This document shows positions 1 to 7,324 of a DNA stretch of 18,277 nucleotides, piece by piece. Within the stretch, counting starts at the first letter, position 1. Each line of letters begins with the position of its first letter. The notes beneath the pieces were generated by a model. It saw only the letters and a program-made list of their open reading frames with translations. It ran no database searches and was not told where the DNA came from. Source of the stretch: Sulfidibacterium sp964473895. GTDB taxonomy: Bacteria > Bacteroidota > Bacteroidia > Bacteroidales > F082. The stretch covers positions 1 to 18,277 of the forward strand of contig CAYYRE010000046.1 in NCBI GenBank assembly GCA_964473895.1, given 5' to 3'. A program made the position numbers and the translations under genes.

Positions 1-23
1 AGTAACAGTTTTTTCATAATCAT
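1..23 (-). CDS. 5' end of a truncated gene leaving the window
   Basis: The minus strand reads ATG ATT ATG AAA AAA CTG TTA before the window ends, giving M-I-M-K-K-L-L, with a second possible start at base 17. A Met-Lys-Lys-Leu-Leu beginning is typical of a signal peptide, so this is probably the start of an exported protein or lipoprotein. The A/T-rich stretch just before the ATG is usual for Bacteroidota genes, and a good promoter lies about 160 bases upstream at 184-215. Only seven codons are visible, so no function can be given and the call itself is tentative. Confidence 0.45.
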
Positions 24-73
24 AAATTTTTAAAAGTGAAATAAAATGAATTCTTGTTTTTGTGTAAAGCAAT

Positions 74-97
74 ACCGGAAAAAAGGCACTTTTCGGT
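74..97 (-). other. Leader hairpin of the leftward gene
   Basis: In the minus-strand transcript ACCG pairs with CGGT and AAAAG pairs with CTTTT around a 3-base loop, with a 3-base bulge on one side. It lies in the roughly 155-base leader between the promoter at 184-215 and the start codon at 23. No T-tract terminator follows. It could be a regulatory hairpin or chance pairing in A/T-rich DNA. Confidence 0.25.
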
Positions 98-183
98 GAA
101 TTGGAAAGCTATGTCGGTAGGTATTCATTAGGGTAAAAAAAGGATTAAAGGGTTTTCCAGGTTTTTTGTTTGTTTTTACGCTA

Positions 184-215
184 CAAACGTAAATAATATT
201 TTTTATAAAACCAAA
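184..215 (-). promoter_or_regulatory. Leftward Bacteroidota-type promoter
   Basis: The minus strand carries TTTG (212-215), then 20 bases, then TACGTTTG (184-191). This is an exact match to the Bacteroidota primary sigma factor consensus TTTG-N19-21-TAnnTTTG. Transcription would begin near base 177 and run left towards the truncated gene at the window edge. The position, spacing and A/T-rich setting agree. Three dyads at 253-303 lie just upstream. Confidence 0.6.
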
Positions 216-252
216 AATCGATATGAATAAATTGTTAAGCTTCAACCGCTTG

Positions 253-303
253 TCCCATTTTGGGAATAGTAATCCCAGATCGGGAACGATTCCCAAAACG
301 GGA
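253..303. repeat. Three TCCC-N5-GGGA dyads
   Basis: Three 13-bp interrupted palindromes follow one another at 253-265, 273-285 and 291-303. Each is TCCC, five variable bases, GGGA, and they are separated by 7 and 5 bases. The first and third arms also form a longer inverted repeat, TTTTGGGAAT (258-267) against ATTCCCAAAA (289-298). The array starts about 40 bases upstream of the -33 element of the leftward promoter, so it may be a regulator-binding array for that gene. A structural or repeat-element role is the alternative. Confidence 0.5.
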
Positions 304-327
304 ATTTATTTGCATGGGGAAAAACAA

Positions 328-425
328 GGGTTGGGAGTTGGGAGTTGAGAGTTCAGGGTTCGGGGTTCGGGGTTGGGGGTTGGGAGATTGGAGTTTGGAG
401 TTGGGGGTTTGGAGTTGGGGGTTCG
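328..425. repeat. Heptanucleotide tandem repeat, 14 units
   Basis: Fourteen consecutive 7-base units read in unbroken register on the plus strand, with rough consensus GRGTTSG: for example GGGTTGG, GAGTTGG, GGGTTCG, GAGTTTG. The third base is always G. The units are degenerate, but no unit has an insertion or deletion. The plus strand is G-rich and contains four or more GGG tracts separated by TTC or TT (356-381), a possible G-quadruplex. The array lies downstream of the dcw operon and encodes nothing convincing in any frame. Confidence 0.85.
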
Positions 426-518
426 ATTTATTTGGGAATGAGCGCAATATCATTCATCTGATTGACGCCAAAAGGCAGTTTTAAAACAATTATCAACTTC
501 TTCAACCGGTCACTCCCT

Positions 519-552
519 CCCCTTTTCGGGTTTTGTTCGGCCTGAAAAGAGG
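519..552 (-). terminator. Stem-loop downstream of yqeY, possible transcript end
   Basis: On the minus strand CCTCTTTTC (544-552) pairs with GAAAAGGGG (519-527), nine pairs including one T-G, across a 16-base loop. It begins 24 bases after the yqeY stop codon. No T tract follows, so it is not a classical intrinsic terminator. It could mark or protect the 3' end of the dcw transcript. Apart from the elements listed here, I see no gene in bases 24-575. Confidence 0.3.
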
Positions 553-575
553 ACAGGTGTTAACCTACCGGGTTT

Positions 576-1028
576 TCACCCCAACATTTTTTTCACCAAA
601 CCGGCAACGGTTTTGTTATCGGCCCGGCCGGCCAGCTGCTTGGATACCACCCCCATGACACGGCCCATATCTTTTATGGAAGCAGCACCCGTATCGGCAA
701 TGGCCTTTTCGACCACGGCTTTGATTTCCTCTTCCGACATCTGTTCCGGCAGGTATTTTTCGATGATGGAGGCCTGGTATTCCTCTTCTTCGGCCAGTTC
801 GGGCCGGTTTTGTTCGCGATAAATCTTTGCCGTGTCGCGGCGTTGTTTTACCAGTTTTTGCAGCAGTTTCATCTCCACACTTTCCGGAATCGGCGCATCG
901 CCTACCCCACCGCCGGTCTTCTCCAGCAACAAAGCGGCTTTTATGGCACGCAGGGCTTCTAATTTACGGCGGTTTTTGGCCAGCATGGCCTCTTTAATAT
1001 CCTGATTGATCAAATGTTCCAGTCCCAT
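576..1028 (-). CDS. yqeY: GatB/YqeY domain protein
   Basis: A 150-aa soluble protein matching the YqeY family throughout. These proteins resemble the C-terminal tRNA-binding tail domain of the amidotransferase subunit GatB. Visible landmarks are the N-terminal helix block (INQDIKEAMLAKNRRKLEALR), the middle segment with QRRDTAKIYREQNRPELAEEE, the EKYLPEQMSEEEI motif, and the Gly/Met-rich end DMGRVMGVVSK. The length is normal for the family. The start follows the ftsZ stop by 11 bases, and the stop codon itself runs into an AAAGGAAG ribosome binding site, so the gene is probably co-translated with ftsZ as the last gene of the operon. The exact molecular role of stand-alone YqeY proteins is not well established; involvement in tRNA-dependent amidation or tRNA binding is inferred from the domain. 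Confidence 0.93.
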   Translation of the reverse strand: MGLEHLINQDIKEAMLAKNRRKLEALRAIKAALLLEKTGGGVGDAPIPESVEMKLLQKLVKQRRDTAKIYREQNRPELAEEEEYQASIIEKYLPEQMSEEEIKAVVEKAIADTGAASIKDMGRVMGVVSKQLAGRADNKTVAGLVKKMLG

Positions 1029-1039
1029 GGTTTCTTCCT

Positions 1040-2653
1040 TTAATCTACATTGTCATGCAAAAACGAGTTGTCCGATTTTATGATGGCATTTTTCTTTCCA
1101 TCTTCCGAAAGGGTATAACGCGACACTTCCGATTCACCGGAATAATTCGGTTCGGAGAGTTGAATGTTCCGGCGTTTATAAGCCGGGATTTTTTCCTGTT
1201 CAGCAACCGGTGTCTTTTTAATCATGCTGAGTTGAGACAGTTGTTTTTTTCTTTCTTCGGAGGCTTTTTTCATTTTCCGGTCCAAATCCGACGTTTCCTC
1301 CTCCTGTACCCCTTCTTGTTTCTGCTCATCCGACACATTTTCCTTTTCAAAACCCGCCGGTTGTTGCCGTACGATTTTTTGAAAAACAGGCGTCTTGGAT
1401 TCTTCCGTTACGTGAGGCTCCGGGATACCCGTTGGAGAAGCCGACCGGGGTTTTTGAGCCGGAACATCCTCACCGAGGGTATGGACCACTTTCTTTACTT
1501 CTTTTTTATCCTCTTTTTTTTCGATAGCGGAAGGCGTTGTCGTATTTTTTGAGGATATTTTCACCGGATTTCGTTTTCCCGCCACCGGATTTTCCTTTTT
1601 ATCAGAGGGAACAAGTTCAATGGTTGGTTCCGGAGATTTTTCTTCATTGTGCGGCTGTTCGGGTGCAACGTAAAATCCATCCTGTTTGGTTTTGGCTTGA
1701 AAACCGGTCGCTATAATGGTCACCCCAAGGCTGTCGCCCATCGACTCGTCAAAGCCGCGGCCCCAGATAACATCGGTTTCGTTGTCACCGCATTTATCGG
1801 CTATATAATCGGTAATGACGGTAATTTCATCCATGGTCACATCATCATCCACCCCGGTAGCGATGTACAACAGGATGTTGCGGGCTCCGGTAATGTCGTT
1901 GTCATCGAGCAAAGGCGACTGCATGGCTTCTTCGATGGCCTTGTAGGCACGGTCTTCGCCCGATTTGACGGCAGACCCCATGATGGCTTTGCCGCTGTCT
2001 TTCATAACGGTCTTCACATCTTCGAAATCCACATTCACATAACCGTGGACGGTGATGAGTTCGGCAATACTTTTGGCGGCTGTGGTCAGCACATCATCGG
2101 CACGGGCAAAGGCATTTTTCAAACCCAGGTCACCGTATTGTTCTCGTAATTTATCGTTACTGATCACCAGCAAGGTGTCCACATATTTGCGCAATTCGGC
2201 AATACCCTGTTCTGCTTTCAGCATTTTGCGGCGGCCTTCGAAACGGAAAGGCAGGGTCACAATCCCGACGGACAGCAGGCCCAGCTCACGGGTATATTTG
2301 GCAATGACCGGCGCGGCTCCCGTACCGGTACCCCCGCCCATACCGGCAGTGATAAAAACCATTTGTGTTTCGTTATCCAAAACGCTTTTCAGTTTATCCA
2401 GCGATTCGATGGCTGCTTTTTCGGCCACTTCGGGAATAGAACCAGCACCAAGTCCTGTACTGCCCAATTGAATTTTTACCGGTACCGGACTCGCTTCCAA
2501 GGCCTGCATGTCCGTATTACATACCACAAAATCAACCCCTTCGATGCCTTGCCTGAACATATGATTCACGGCATTGCCGCCGCCGCCGCCCACGCCAATC
2601 ACTTTAATAATCGAAGGTTCTTTTTTTTCGCTAAAATGTATTTTGTTTTCCAT
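1040..2653 (-). CDS. ftsZ: Cell division GTPase FtsZ
   Basis: This tubulin homologue polymerises with GTP into the cytoplasmic Z ring that organises septal wall synthesis. With the chosen start it has 537 aa. The GTP-binding loop IGVGGGGGNAVN lies at residues 19-30, the tubulin signature GGGTGTG at 106-112, and the synergy-loop catalytic acids at D209 and D212 (NVDFED). The core ends near residue 320. A long charged linker of about 165 residues follows, then a conserved block (PAYKRRNIQL near 490, SRYTLS near 511) and the tail NSFLHDNVD, which I recall as the Bacteroidota form of the C-terminal peptide that binds FtsA. An upstream in-frame ATG at 2701 would add 16 poorly hydrophobic residues. 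I prefer 2653 because the N-terminal arm then has the usual length, but the choice is open. The 79-base gap to ftsA is the largest in the operon and could hold a promoter. Confidence 0.97.
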   Translation of the reverse strand: MENKIHFSEKKEPSIIKVIGVGGGGGNAVNHMFRQGIEGVDFVVCNTDMQALEASPVPVKIQLGSTGLGAGSIPEVAEKAAIESLDKLKSVLDNETQMVFITAGMGGGTGTGAAPVIAKYTRELGLLSVGIVTLPFRFEGRRKMLKAEQGIAELRKYVDTLLVISNDKLREQYGDLGLKNAFARADDVLTTAAKSIAELITVHGYVNVDFEDVKTVMKDSGKAIMGSAVKSGEDRAYKAIEEAMQSPLLDDNDITGARNILLYIATGVDDDVTMDEITVITDYIADKCGDNETDVIWGRGFDESMGDSLGVTIIATGFQAKTKQDGFYVAPEQPHNEEKSPEPTIELVPSDKKENPVAGKRNPVKISSKNTTTPSAIEKKEDKKEVKKVVHTLGEDVPAQKPRSASPTGIPEPHVTEESKTPVFQKIVRQQPAGFEKENVSDEQKQEGVQEEETSDLDRKMKKASEERKKQLSQLSMIKKTPVAEQEKIPAYKRRNIQLSEPNYSGESEVSRYTLSEDGKKNAIIKSDNSFLHDNVD

Positions 2654-2780
2654 GGTCTTTAACAAATTGGTTTCCGTTTCACCCTGCTGACTTCTTTCCA
2701 TAAATTCCGAATTAAAAATAAGCGTTTGTTTCTGTTTATGTTATGTTTCAAAAGATAGTTTTTAACATTCAAAAGTTAAT

Positions 2781-4079
2781 TTAATTGGCGTCGTCAAACC
2801 ATTTTTTAATGATTTCAAGATAACGCCGGCTACCCTTTGTTCCTCTTTCTTTTTTATCCTCTTTTTTGATGAGATGGGTTCCATCCTGGGTTCTTTCCAG
2901 CTCACCCCGTGAGGTTTTAATGCTGCTTTCAAGTCTTTTGATCCCCTCAATCACCAGGCCGATACCGGTAGCATACATGGGGCTGGCCATCTCTTCGGGT
3001 ACTTCCTTGGCAAGATGCTCGTTGGGATATCCGATGCGGGTTTCCATTCCTGTTTTAAAAGCCATGAGCTGGTCGATGTGTTTCAGTTGCGACCCGCCAC
3101 CGGTCAACACTATCCCGGCAATGAGTTTTTTCTCAAATCCGGAAGTCTTGATTTCATAATATACATGTTCGATGATTTCTTCCATACGGGCCTGTATTAT
3201 GGAAGCCAGGTTTTTCAGTGTAATTTCTTTGGGCGGGCGGCCACGTAATCCGGGAATAGCCACCACTTCATTATCACTGTTTTCATCGGCGAGAGCCGAA
3301 CCGAATTTCACTTTCAGCTCTTCGGCATGCCGGCGGATGATGGAGCACCCTTCTTTCACATCTTCGGTAACAATGTCTCCGCCAAAGGGGATGACAGCCG
3401 TATGCCGTATTATATGGTCCTGAAAAATGGCAATATCGGTGGTACCACCACCAATGTCCACCAGTGCCACACCGGCTTCTTTTTCTTCATCGCTGAGCAC
3501 TGCCTGTGCCGAAGCCATAGGCTCCAGAATCAGGTCGGACATTTCCAAACCCGCCTTGACAATACATTTGTAAATATTTTTGGCGGCGGCAATCTGACCG
3601 ATAATAATATGGAAATTGGCTTCCAGCTTGTTGCCGAGCATACCCACCGGATGCCGGATGCCATCTTCATCATCAATAATAAAATCCTGTGGAATCACCT
3701 CAATGATTTCTTCACCGGGCGACATGTTCAGTTTGTACATGTCGCTGATGAGTTTTTCCACCTCTTCGCTGGTAATTTCCTTGTCGGCATCCTCCCGGAT
3801 CAGAGAGCCGCGGTGCTGAATGCTTTTGATGTGCTGGCCGGCAATGCCCACATTGACATATTTAATGTCCACATGCGACTGTTCTTCGGCCTGGGCCACC
3901 GCCGTCTTAATGGAGGTGACCGTATCTTCGATGTTGATAACCACTCCCCGTTTTACTCCAATGGATTCGGTTTTACCGTAACCGAGGATTTTAATTTTAC
4001 CGAATTCGTCCTTTTGCCCTACAATACAGGCAATTTTTGTAGTTCCTATGTCGAGTCCGACGATGATTTGTTCTTCCAT
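2781..4079 (-). CDS. ftsA: Cell division protein FtsA
   Basis: This actin-like ATPase anchors FtsZ filaments to the membrane and recruits later division proteins. It has 432 aa, normal for the family. The phosphate-1 motif GLDIGTTK is at residues 8-15, the phosphate-2 motif VDIGGGTTDIAIF at 207-219, and the adenosine motif LTGGGS at 325-330. The Gly-rich motif PFGGDIVTEDV follows residue 231. The C-terminus ends in a basic amphipathic helix (RRYLEIIKKWF, 418-428), the membrane-targeting sequence, after a charged linker. The open frame extends to an ATG at 4160, but that would overlap ftsQ by 77 bases. The ATG at 4079 lies just after the ftsQ stop and begins directly at the family N-terminus, so it is preferred. 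Confidence 0.96.
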   Translation of the reverse strand: MEEQIIVGLDIGTTKIACIVGQKDEFGKIKILGYGKTESIGVKRGVVINIEDTVTSIKTAVAQAEEQSHVDIKYVNVGIAGQHIKSIQHRGSLIREDADKEITSEEVEKLISDMYKLNMSPGEEIIEVIPQDFIIDDEDGIRHPVGMLGNKLEANFHIIIGQIAAAKNIYKCIVKAGLEMSDLILEPMASAQAVLSDEEKEAGVALVDIGGGTTDIAIFQDHIIRHTAVIPFGGDIVTEDVKEGCSIIRRHAEELKVKFGSALADENSDNEVVAIPGLRGRPPKEITLKNLASIIQARMEEIIEHVYYEIKTSGFEKKLIAGIVLTGGGSQLKHIDQLMAFKTGMETRIGYPNEHLAKEVPEEMASPMYATGIGLVIEGIKRLESSIKTSRGELERTQDGTHLIKKEDKKERGTKGSRRYLEIIKKWFDDAN

Positions 4080-4083
4080 AAGC

Positions 4084-4854
4084 CTATTTTTTTGTACAGA
4101 TGACCTGATTGGTATATTCCAGATTAACACGTTGATATTTTGACCAGCCTCCGTGTGCAAACACCTGTTTGCAGAAAGCTTCGAGATTTTGCAATTTTAC
4201 CTTCATTTGACTGCTATCACCAAAGTGAATTACATACCTGCCCAACTCGGGGACCATATCAATTTTCCCATTGCTATTGACAAAGAGTTGGCTGATGTAA
4301 GCCTTCAGAAAATTATCGGCCCCGATTTTTTCGGCCAGCAAAAATACGGCAGGAAGCATTGTATGGCGATATTTTTTTGAAAAAATATTATCCCCCATCA
4401 CCCATTTTGTTTTGATGTAACCGTTCACCGGCAATACCCGGGGTGCATAGGAAGTGCTGAGCGGAAAAAGAAACCCGTCTGTATCCACATAGCAACTGCG
4501 GTTTTGCCGGTTAAAGAGGCGAATCAACGGGGTGCGCTCGGTGACATTTACCATAACATCGCCCGTCAAATTAAAATAAACATCTACGGCTTTGATGTAA
4601 GGATTTTGTGCAATATTTTTTTCTATTTGCCGGATAGGCACGGCTTTTACCGGTTGCCCCATCACATTTTGTCTATGCAGTATCGCCGCCCGGATTTCTT
4701 TGGCTTTCAGAAAACCTTTTTTCCCTGTCCGGTTGATGTGCACCACAATTTTTGTCACTTTCTGGTTGCGGTATTGCCAAAAACCGTAACCGGCCAGCAC
4801 CAGGAGTACCAAGGCAAAAAGCATGACAAAAATGACAGATAATGTTTTTTTCAT
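4084..4854 (-). CDS. ftsQ: Divisome scaffold protein FtsQ (DivIB-like)
   Basis: A 256-aa single-pass inner membrane protein linking the cytoplasmic ring to the periplasmic wall synthases. A short basic N-terminus is followed by a hydrophobic segment at residues 6-25, then a periplasmic region. Residues of about 34-105 fit the POTRA fold (KIVVHIN at the start, NPYIKAVDVYFNL towards the end). The beta domain then begins with VTERTPLIRLF and CYVDTDGFLFPLS, the most recognisable FtsQ signature. Sequence conservation is low in this family, so position between murC and ftsA is a major part of the evidence. The start overlaps the murC stop by four bases (ATGA), which implies translational coupling. 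Confidence 0.9.
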   Translation of the reverse strand: MKKTLSVIFVMLFALVLLVLAGYGFWQYRNQKVTKIVVHINRTGKKGFLKAKEIRAAILHRQNVMGQPVKAVPIRQIEKNIAQNPYIKAVDVYFNLTGDVMVNVTERTPLIRLFNRQNRSCYVDTDGFLFPLSTSYAPRVLPVNGYIKTKWVMGDNIFSKKYRHTMLPAVFLLAEKIGADNFLKAYISQLFVNSNGKIDMVPELGRYVIHFGDSSQMKVKLQNLEAFCKQVFAHGGWSKYQRVNLEYTNQVICTKK

Positions 4855-6203
4855 GGTTTTCGCAATATTTTTTCTATTTCGTTTACCATTAAACCAATAT
4901 CACCGGCTCCGGCCGTAAGCAATAATTCCGGCTTTTCTTTTTTAAGAAAAGTGAGCAATTGGATTTTAGACATGATTTGTTTTTCTTTGGCCGTTACCTT
5001 TTTTAAAATGATTCCGGAAGTTACCCCTGGAATCGGTTTTTCACGTGCCGGATAAATATCCAGCAGGATCAGCCGGTCGGCCATACTGAGAACCGCGGCA
5101 AATGCCTCTGCAAAATCACGGGTGCGGCTGTATAAATGGGGCTGAAAAACCACCGTCAGCACCTTGCCGGGATAGAGTTGCCGGATGGCTTCGAGGGTCA
5201 CCCGCAGCTCCTCGGGATGATGGGCATAATCATCAATAAAAACCCTTTCTGGAGTACGGATACGGTACGCAAACCGGCGCTGCACACCGGTGAAAGATTC
5301 CATCGCTTTTTTGATCTCCGGCAGCGAAATGTTACAGGCCAATGCCATTCCAATGGCAGCCAGTGCATTTTCCACATAATGGATTCCGGGAACAAGCATC
5401 CTGAGCGAAAAAAGGAAATCGTTTCCAAGGAAAACATCAAAACAAAACCGGCCCTGTTCCAAATGAACATCTTCCGCTCTTAATTGTGCTTCCGGAGCAT
5501 AACCGTAAGATAGACGCTTTATTTTTTCCTCATGAAACAAAGATAAATGCACCTGATGAATCAGTTGTCCCTCCGGGGGAAGCAACCGGACAAACCGGAC
5601 AAAAGTTTCCTGCAATGTTTGTTTGTCATTGTAAATGTCAAGATGGTCGGCATCCACCGAAGAAACTACCGCCACATCGGGATGCAGGGTTAAAAACGAA
5701 CGGTCAAACTCATCGGCTTCCACCACCATGTATTGCGGATGATCGGACAAAACAAAGTTATTGTTAAAGTTGTTGGCAATGCCACCGATAAAAGCCACCA
5801 TCTCCTTTTGTGCCACGTGCAATATCCAGGCCACCATGGCCGTGATGCTGGTTTTACCGTGCGTTCCGGCCACGGCAAGGGTGAACAAATCCCGGCTGAT
5901 TTCGCCCAAAACCTCGGCCCGTTTCATCATACGAATGCCTTTTTCACGGAAATAAACAAACTCGGCCTGCAATGCCGGGATGGCCGGGGTATAAACCACA
6001 CGATCCACATTCGTGGGAATAACGGAGACATCCGGCTCGTAATGAATAGACATCCCCTCGGCCTCGAGTTGCTTTGTGAGGGGTGTCGGGTGGGCATCGT
6101 AACCATACACCTCCGCTCCGCGGCTATGGAACCAACGGGCCAAAGCACTCATACCGATGCCCCCGATACCGAGAAAATAAATGATGTCGTTTTTGTTTTT
6201 CAC
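4851..6203 (-). CDS. murC: UDP-N-acetylmuramate--L-alanine ligase MurC
   Basis: This cytoplasmic ATP-dependent ligase adds L-alanine to UDP-MurNAc, the first peptide step. At 450 aa it has the family length. The N-terminal Rossmann motif FLGIGGIGMSALA is at residues 10-22, the ATP-binding P-loop GTHGKTS at 113-119, the central EADEFDRSF at 162-170, and the C-terminal DDYAHHP at 324-330 followed by FQPHLYSRT at 353-361. The related recycling ligase Mpl shares these motifs, but the place between murG and ftsQ and the length favour MurC. The start codon is GTG: bases 6201-6203 read CAC on the plus strand. It overlaps the murG stop as GTGA, so translation is probably coupled. Confidence 0.95.
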   Translation of the reverse strand: MKNKNDIIYFLGIGGIGMSALARWFHSRGAEVYGYDAHPTPLTKQLEAEGMSIHYEPDVSVIPTNVDRVVYTPAIPALQAEFVYFREKGIRMMKRAEVLGEISRDLFTLAVAGTHGKTSITAMVAWILHVAQKEMVAFIGGIANNFNNNFVLSDHPQYMVVEADEFDRSFLTLHPDVAVVSSVDADHLDIYNDKQTLQETFVRFVRLLPPEGQLIHQVHLSLFHEEKIKRLSYGYAPEAQLRAEDVHLEQGRFCFDVFLGNDFLFSLRMLVPGIHYVENALAAIGMALACNISLPEIKKAMESFTGVQRRFAYRIRTPERVFIDDYAHHPEELRVTLEAIRQLYPGKVLTVVFQPHLYSRTRDFAEAFAAVLSMADRLILLDIYPAREKPIPGVTSGIILKKVTAKEKQIMSKIQLLTFLKKEKPELLLTAGAGDIGLMVNEIEKILRKP

Positions 6204-7324
6204 CCGTTTTTTTGTTTCATTAATTTCAAAACCTCCTCCACAATCTTTTCCGTGGCATTGCCATGTTCAAACTGTTTCAGGTTTTTTTTCAATAATTCCT
6301 GTTTTTTTTCATCTTTCAATAACCCGTACACCACACGGTAAAATTCATCCGGTGCTTTTTTTTCTTCGAGCAACAGGGCAGCCCCTTTATCCACGAGGGA
6401 ACGGGCATTCCGTGTTTGATGGTCTTCGGCAGCCGAAGGCAGCGGAATAAAGACTGCCGGTTTGTTTACGGCCACAATCTCGGCAATGGCTATGGCCCCG
6501 GCCCGCGAAACCACCACATCCGCCGCCGCATAGGCCTTATCCATTTCGTTGATGAAATCGCGAAGAGCCACACGGTTTCTGAAACGTGCATTCAGCACCG
6601 AGCGTTGCGCCATGTCCATCGAAAACTTGCCGGTTTGCCAAATAATTTGGATACCGGTGGCCAACAGTTGTTCCACATGTTTTGCCACAGCCTCGTTGAT
6701 GCGTAAGGCGCCCTGACTTCCGCCGATAATCAAAAGCGTTTTTCTGTTTTCTTCCAACCCGAAATATTTGCGGCTTTCAGCAGCCGAAACCTTTATTTCA
6801 AGAATATTTTTCCGGATGGGACTGCCGGTGACCACAATTTTTTCTGCGGGGAAATATTTATCCATCCCCTCATAAGCCGTACAAACGGTATCCACCACTT
6901 TTCCGAGCCACCGGTTGGTGATGCCGGGATATGAATTTTGTTCGAGGATCAACGTCGGAAATCTCGCCTTGGCTGCGGCTTTGAGCAACGGAGCACTGGC
7001 ATATCCTCCCGTTCCGACCACCACATGCGGTTTGAACCGGTTCACAATGCGCCGGGCCTTTATCAAACTGACGATCAATTTAAAAGGAAAAGAGAAGTTT
7101 TTGACTGTCAGCCGCCGTTGCATTCCGCTGATGGGGAGTCCTTCGATGGGAAACCCAGCCTGCGGCACCTTTTCCATTTCCATCCTTCCTTTGGCACCCA
7201 CAAACAGAATATCCACCGGTTCCAGCCGTTGTTTCAGCCCGTTGGCTATGGCAATGGCCGGAAAGATATGGCCTCCCGTTCCCCCGCCACTCATGAGTAT
7301 TTTGTATGGATTAGGCGCTTTCAT
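6200..7324 (-). CDS. murG: Lipid II synthase MurG (GlcNAc transferase)
   Basis: This peripheral membrane glycosyltransferase, acting on the cytoplasmic face, transfers GlcNAc from UDP-GlcNAc to lipid I to make lipid II. With the chosen start it has 374 aa. The first Gly-rich loop SGGGTGGHIFPA is at residues 12-23. Other signatures are the ILEQNSYPGITNRWL motif, GSPIRKNI, the second Gly loop IIGGSQGALRINEAV, and the UDP-GlcNAc-binding stretch SRAGAIAIAEI followed by IPLPSAAEDHQTRNA. The frame is open to an ATG at 7357. I chose 7324 because the glycine loop then lies at its usual distance from the N-terminus and the overlap with ftsW falls from 47 to 14 bases. No clear ribosome binding site decides between them. 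Confidence 0.95.
   Translation of the reverse strand: MKAPNPYKILMSGGGTGGHIFPAIAIANGLKQRLEPVDILFVGAKGRMEMEKVPQAGFPIEGLPISGMQRRLTVKNFSFPFKLIVSLIKARRIVNRFKPHVVVGTGGYASAPLLKAAAKARFPTLILEQNSYPGITNRWLGKVVDTVCTAYEGMDKYFPAEKIVVTGSPIRKNILEIKVSAAESRKYFGLEENRKTLLIIGGSQGALRINEAVAKHVEQLLATGIQIIWQTGKFSMDMAQRSVLNARFRNRVALRDFINEMDKAYAAADVVVSRAGAIAIAEIVAVNKPAVFIPLPSAAEDHQTRNARSLVDKGAALLLEEKKAPDEFYRVVYGLLKDEKKQELLKKNLKQFEHGNATEKIVEEVLKLMKQKNG

Noticed and set aside
328..425. Heptad array as a CRISPR
   Set aside because: Units are 7 bases with no spacers, and no cas genes are present.
260..484. Open frames of 72-74 codons on both strands across the heptad repeat
   Set aside because: Their sequence simply mirrors the 7-base repeat (a 7-residue Gly/Trp/Val or Pro/Asn/Ser pattern), and there is no start signal or recognisable domain.
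2654..2701. Upstream FtsZ start adding 16 residues
   Set aside because: The extra residues are polar and not part of the known N-terminus. It remains possible, since neither ATG has a clear ribosome binding site.
2702..2780. Promoter for ftsZ in the gap after ftsA
   Set aside because: TATCTTTTG and TAACTTTTG resemble -7 elements, but each has spacing one base off and no TTTG at -33, so I do not list it.
4851..6203. MurC as the recycling ligase Mpl
   Set aside because: The motifs overlap, but the operon position between murG and ftsQ and the lack of any other murC in the cluster favour MurC.
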